Shown in pieces: positions 63,742 through 64,000 of a DNA stretch of 64,000 nucleotides (within the stretch, counting starts at the first letter, position 1; each line of letters begins with the position of its first letter). Source of the stretch: Flavobacteriaceae bacterium GSB9 (lineage in GTDB: Bacteria > Bacteroidota > Bacteroidia > Flavobacteriales > Flavobacteriaceae); assembly GCA_022749295.1 (NCBI GenBank), contig CP062007.1:2976001-3040000 (forward strand). The letters run 5' to 3'. The notes under the pieces are model-generated. The model was not told the DNA's origin and ran no database searches. It saw nothing but the letters and a program-made list of their open reading frames with translations. Position numbers and translations under genes: made by a program.

Positions 63742-64000
63742 CTATTGAAAACGAATAGCTTTTACCGGTGATATTTTGGTGATAATGTACGAGGGGATTA
63801 ATAGCATAAGCAAGCACAGCACCAAAGTACCGATATTAAGTGCCACAATGTAGCTGAAACTGATGTAAACCGGGGCTTCGGTAACGTAATATACGCTCGG
63901 ATCCAGCGGAAAGAGTTTGAAATATTTTTGAGCAAAGAGTAAGCTTAACCCAATTAAGTTACCCCAAAACAAACCCAGTAAAATTAAATAGGAAGCGTTG
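63742..64000 (-). CDS. FtsX-like ABC transporter permease, C-terminal part (cut by window edge)
   Basis: The frame reads through the right edge without a start; an apparent start at 63972 is a leucine codon. The visible C-terminal 85 or so residues have two transmembrane helices (LGLFWGNLIGLSLLFAQKYF, then LNIGTLVLCLLMLLIPSYI) and end TKISPVKAIRFQ, the classic end of FtsX/LolE-type permeases. The middle (PLDPSVYYVTEAPVYISFSY) is typical of lipoprotein-release or related exporters of Bacteroidota. Convergent with rluE. Confidence 0.85.
   Translation of the reverse strand, partial: NASYLILLGLFWGNLIGLSLLFAQKYFKLFPLDPSVYYVTEAPVYISFSYIVALNIGTLVLCLLMLLIPSYIITKISPVKAIRFQ

Noticed and set aside
1-64000. 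CRISPR array, tRNA or rRNA genes
   Set aside because: No regularly spaced repeats of 24-40 bases and no cloverleaf or rRNA signature were seen.

Overview
The window is an AT-rich chromosomal segment from a marine-type member of the Flavobacteriaceae (Bacteroidota). This rests on sequence signs: a C-terminal type IX secretion sorting domain on a peptidase, TAnnTTTG-type promoter -7 boxes, almost no Shine-Dalgarno sequences, and family combinations typical of the group (head-GIN DUF2807 proteins, PadR-PspC, a MoxR/DUF58/DUF4129/SpoIIM/RDD cluster, OxyR-Dps). No rRNA, tRNA, CRISPR array, transposase or prophage gene was seen.

Layout. Positions 1-1617 are decayed: a frameshifted, internally deleted TonB-dependent receptor and a frameshifted TonB C-terminal-domain gene. 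1712-14066 holds an ECF sigma/anti-sigma pair, dxs, a secreted M36 metallopeptidase, tadA, two adjacent ClC paralogues that differ at the gating glutamate, and aspS. 14586-17289 is a transketolase-transaldolase operon. 17354-25255 carries a von Willebrand A lipoprotein, a TPR histidine kinase with its LytTR regulator, a queuosine-precursor transporter and an AsmA-like protein.

25424-36459 is the main accessory region: seven co-directional genes. The first four (BNR-4 propeller, GH88, GH35, GH43) are nearly contiguous and look like a lyase-plus-exoglycosidase pathway for a uronic-acid and galactose-containing glycan, perhaps arabinogalactan side chains. The next three (DsbD-like reductase, sialidase-fold lipoprotein, PL1 pectate lyase) form a second probable transcript. 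No SusC/SusD pair, sulfatase or dedicated regulator accompanies them. A separate GH43 of the exo-arabinofuranosidase type lies at 59691-60689.

36473-45527 holds envelope genes: two DUF2807 proteins, two YceI proteins flanking a porin, a PadR/PspC/DUF4870 cluster, a DUF4442 protein, an AIM24-like protein and a small conserved protein. 46475-47998 is a divergent oxyR-dps unit with a palindrome placed to serve both promoters. 48127-54379 is the DUF58-MoxR-DUF4350-DUF4129-SpoIIM operon, divergent from an RDD gene. The rest includes a TRIC-type channel, a serine hydrolase lipoprotein, a free-standing NUMOD4/HNH-like protein, a cyclophilin lipoprotein, a CoA pyrophosphatase, an acyltransferase, topB, an RluE-type pseudouridine synthase and the end of an FtsX-like permease cut by the window edge.

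Starts were adjusted where a start lay upstream of a promoter box or where an internal ATG fits the family better. Several genes have no ATG (dxs, the BNR-4 gene, DUF4129, DUF58, topB). All family assignments come from reading motifs, not from database searches.
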